DNA from: Phoronis australis
Taxonomy: Eukaryota > Phoronida > Phoronidae
Length of the DNA: 64,000 nucleotides
Direction of reading: 5' to 3'
Assembly (NCBI GenBank): GCA_002633005.1
Contig: NMRA01000107.1
Span: 103,492-167,491 of the forward strand
Position numbers and translations under genes: made by a program
The notes under the pieces: generated by a model
Seen by the model: only the letters and a program-made list of their open reading frames with translations
Databases searched by the model: none
What the model was told of the DNA's origin: nothing
Part shown: positions 62,051-64,000 of the stretch, in pieces
Numbering within the stretch: the stretch's first letter is position 1
How the letters are laid out: each line of letters opens with the position of its first letter

Positions 62051-64000
62051 TGTAAATGATATTAACACTACCCCCCTTGCTGTAGTTGCCCTTCTCTTTA
62101 CCAACGAACCATACACACCTTCTGAAAACTTGATTGCACAAACCTTGTGGTTAAAAAGAACAGGCCCAGTTAAGCACTTGTCTAAAATAATTACAGGAGT
62201 TAACTTTTCTCTCTAACAGTAACCTCATTATGTTTCTGCATGCTGAATTTATTTCAAAAGAACGTCACCCACACGCTGTGTCTTGCAAGTGAAATTAATA
62301 CTGATGATCAAGTGAAATAGGTGAAGTTATTTAATTCCTTGCACAAAGTGCACCATACTGATGCCACATAAGACATAATATGAATGGAACAGATTAATTA
62401 ATGAGAATTACTAAGCCTGTTGTACACCATTAAAACGTTGATGAGCTGTGCACAGACTAACTGTTTAGGCACGCACACACACACAGACACGCCAAGTTCA
62501 AGGGGGTTCTTTGCTACTTGGTTTGAATTTGTCCACACAGACTTGACAATGCTGCCTCTGGCTTCCAGTAGCTATAGTAATGGGGGCCTAATATATGGGG
62601 AATTTTGTTGACCTGGACGAACTGAAATCACAGGTCTAGCCAGATTATCGGATATTATTTAAGCCTTAAGGCTATGACTCAGGTACACATATATTTTGTA
62701 CCAACTTTGTTATTATATCGAAATTCGTGATACGTTAAAGTATTTGAACGAGGGCGAAGCAGGTTCAAAGGCTTCTTAAAAATGTTCCTTGCGTACAATT
62801 CTTACCGATTTAAGGTAAAAAATATTAAGAAATTTATCATAAAGTTAACAAAAAATACCGTGTTTACAGCAGTTGCAGTTTTGCTTTTGGGCTCGACGTT
62901 TTTTGATTTGTTTGGAGAACGATTTTAAAATTTTACTCATCTAGTGTAGTGCAATAGTTGTCATGCAATGCAAATGTTTACTGCTTTCCTAATCCCAAGT
63001 ATATTGCGGCAAGTTCGAGACTTTTTGTGTATAAAGTATTTTGATCAGGTGCAAAACCATACGGTATGTGCAGAAAAATTGTCAACAAGATTTTTATTTC
63101 ACATAATTGTTTAGATTTACAAACACATATCATAGTGGTGACATATGTAAATACTGCGAACAGAGCTGAACCCGAAACGATACCATATATACAAACATGT
63201 TGCGTGTGATTATAGTGTATTGTGTGCAAAATGGGGAATTTTGGCATGAAAAGTACTTCTTCCATATCACACACCACACACTACGCCTCATATTTCAATG
63301 TTTTAGTATCACGCGTATAGGATAAACTTTTATTATTATGACAACTCAAAATCGTTTTCATGAGCGAACCCTCTCAAACGACCTTAACATTGCAGTAGAC
63401 TTCATGTGCCCATAATGCTGGATTCTGCACAATTCTTGTTCTATAGCATATGTCCAGATGTTGCCAGAAAAAATAGAAAATGTTGTTTATACCTAAAAGT
63501 CTGGTATTTCCAGGGCTCTAATCACCAGACGCATGTAATTCAATTTTTGGCCACAGGTGCTAAGGTGATTGTACAAAGTCAATCACTACAAACACCCACA
63601 CACTGAACTGTCTTCTATCTGGGGCTGTTTACCCTTGTAAGATATGTCAGCACCTAAACAAGGTAACACAAGCCAGTCCAGCTCTGTTTACCATCAATAT
63701 CATAACTTGTGCTGCTGAAACTTAACCAATGTTCAGGAGGGAGTTCTTAAAAAGGGGGTCATCCCTAGACTGTAGTCACTTGAAGTATCGCATTTTGAGA
63801 CCTAGTTTTCTGCACGCACCCAATCAAACACTGCACAGGTATCAAACTGGTTTTTAAAATCCAGCACACCCTGGAACAGCGCTGCACACCAATTCTCCGC
63901 TAATGACAACCATTTTGTGTCCACAGCATACAGCAAAAATACAAACGTTCCTAAATTGTAATGTTGTCAATGTGCAAATAGAGGTACGCTGCTATGAATA

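Larger units (their letters stand above)
57440..64000. other. Probable TESK 5' intron; no exon recognised
   Basis: The acceptor of the first TESK exon in the window is at 57440-57441, so at least one exon must lie upstream on the minus strand. I searched for the glycine-rich-loop coding sequence (GSGFFSEVFK-like) and did not find it. The region is AT-rich with two repeats noted separately. Confidence 0.5.

Noticed and set aside
62101-62160. Candidate upstream TESK exon (minus strand, aag followed by gtgtgta)
   Set aside because: The translation does not resemble a glycine-rich loop, and the donor is poor.

Overview
The window is animal nuclear DNA. It has GT-AG introns, two multi-exon genes of metazoan families, and many old non-autonomous transposons, SINE-like sequences and foldback repeats. 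The repeat mix and gene families suit a marine invertebrate, perhaps a deuterostome such as a lancelet, hemichordate or echinoderm, but nothing here fixes the species. It looks like a draft assembly: there is one N gap (12237-12352) and single Ns beside simple or homopolymer runs.

Layout. 1-23384 is a repeat-rich intergenic region with no intact gene seen. It holds a palindromic MITE, a broken LINE, a tRNA-like SINE, a 60-bp mini-element with a clear target duplication, a decayed TTAA-flanked DNA transposon with a THAP relic, a 0.85-1.2-kb block present twice (one copy interrupted by a hAT-like MITE), a dead DDE-integrase gene, and an inverted array of 110-bp repeats. 23385-39620 (+) is a complete 12-exon SLC6 Na+/Cl- coupled transporter gene encoding 666 aa, closest in motif to the glycine/proline group. 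Its introns hold two foldback elements, a second copy of the 60-bp element, and a 2.3-kb TTAA-flanked transposon with a THAP-like segment and a convergent P2X7-tail-like ORF. 39621-46388 lies between the two gene tails and contains three MITEs. 46389-57439 (-) is the 3' part (nine exons, 629 codons plus stop) of a TESK-type protein kinase gene. Its first exon or exons, with the glycine-rich loop, were not found and probably lie beyond 64000. 57440-64000 is then intron or 5' flank, with a SINE-like sequence and a minisatellite.

The SLC6 and TESK genes are tail to tail. Nothing suggests a shared pathway: one is a membrane solute carrier, the other a cytoplasmic cofilin-type kinase. The most notable observations are the TTAA transposon pair that couples a THAP domain with a P2X7-tail domain, the 75-bp tandem copying of the end of a kinase-domain exon together with its splice donor, the 60-bp elements with perfect 10-bp target duplications, and a perfect 29-bp hairpin in a TESK intron.
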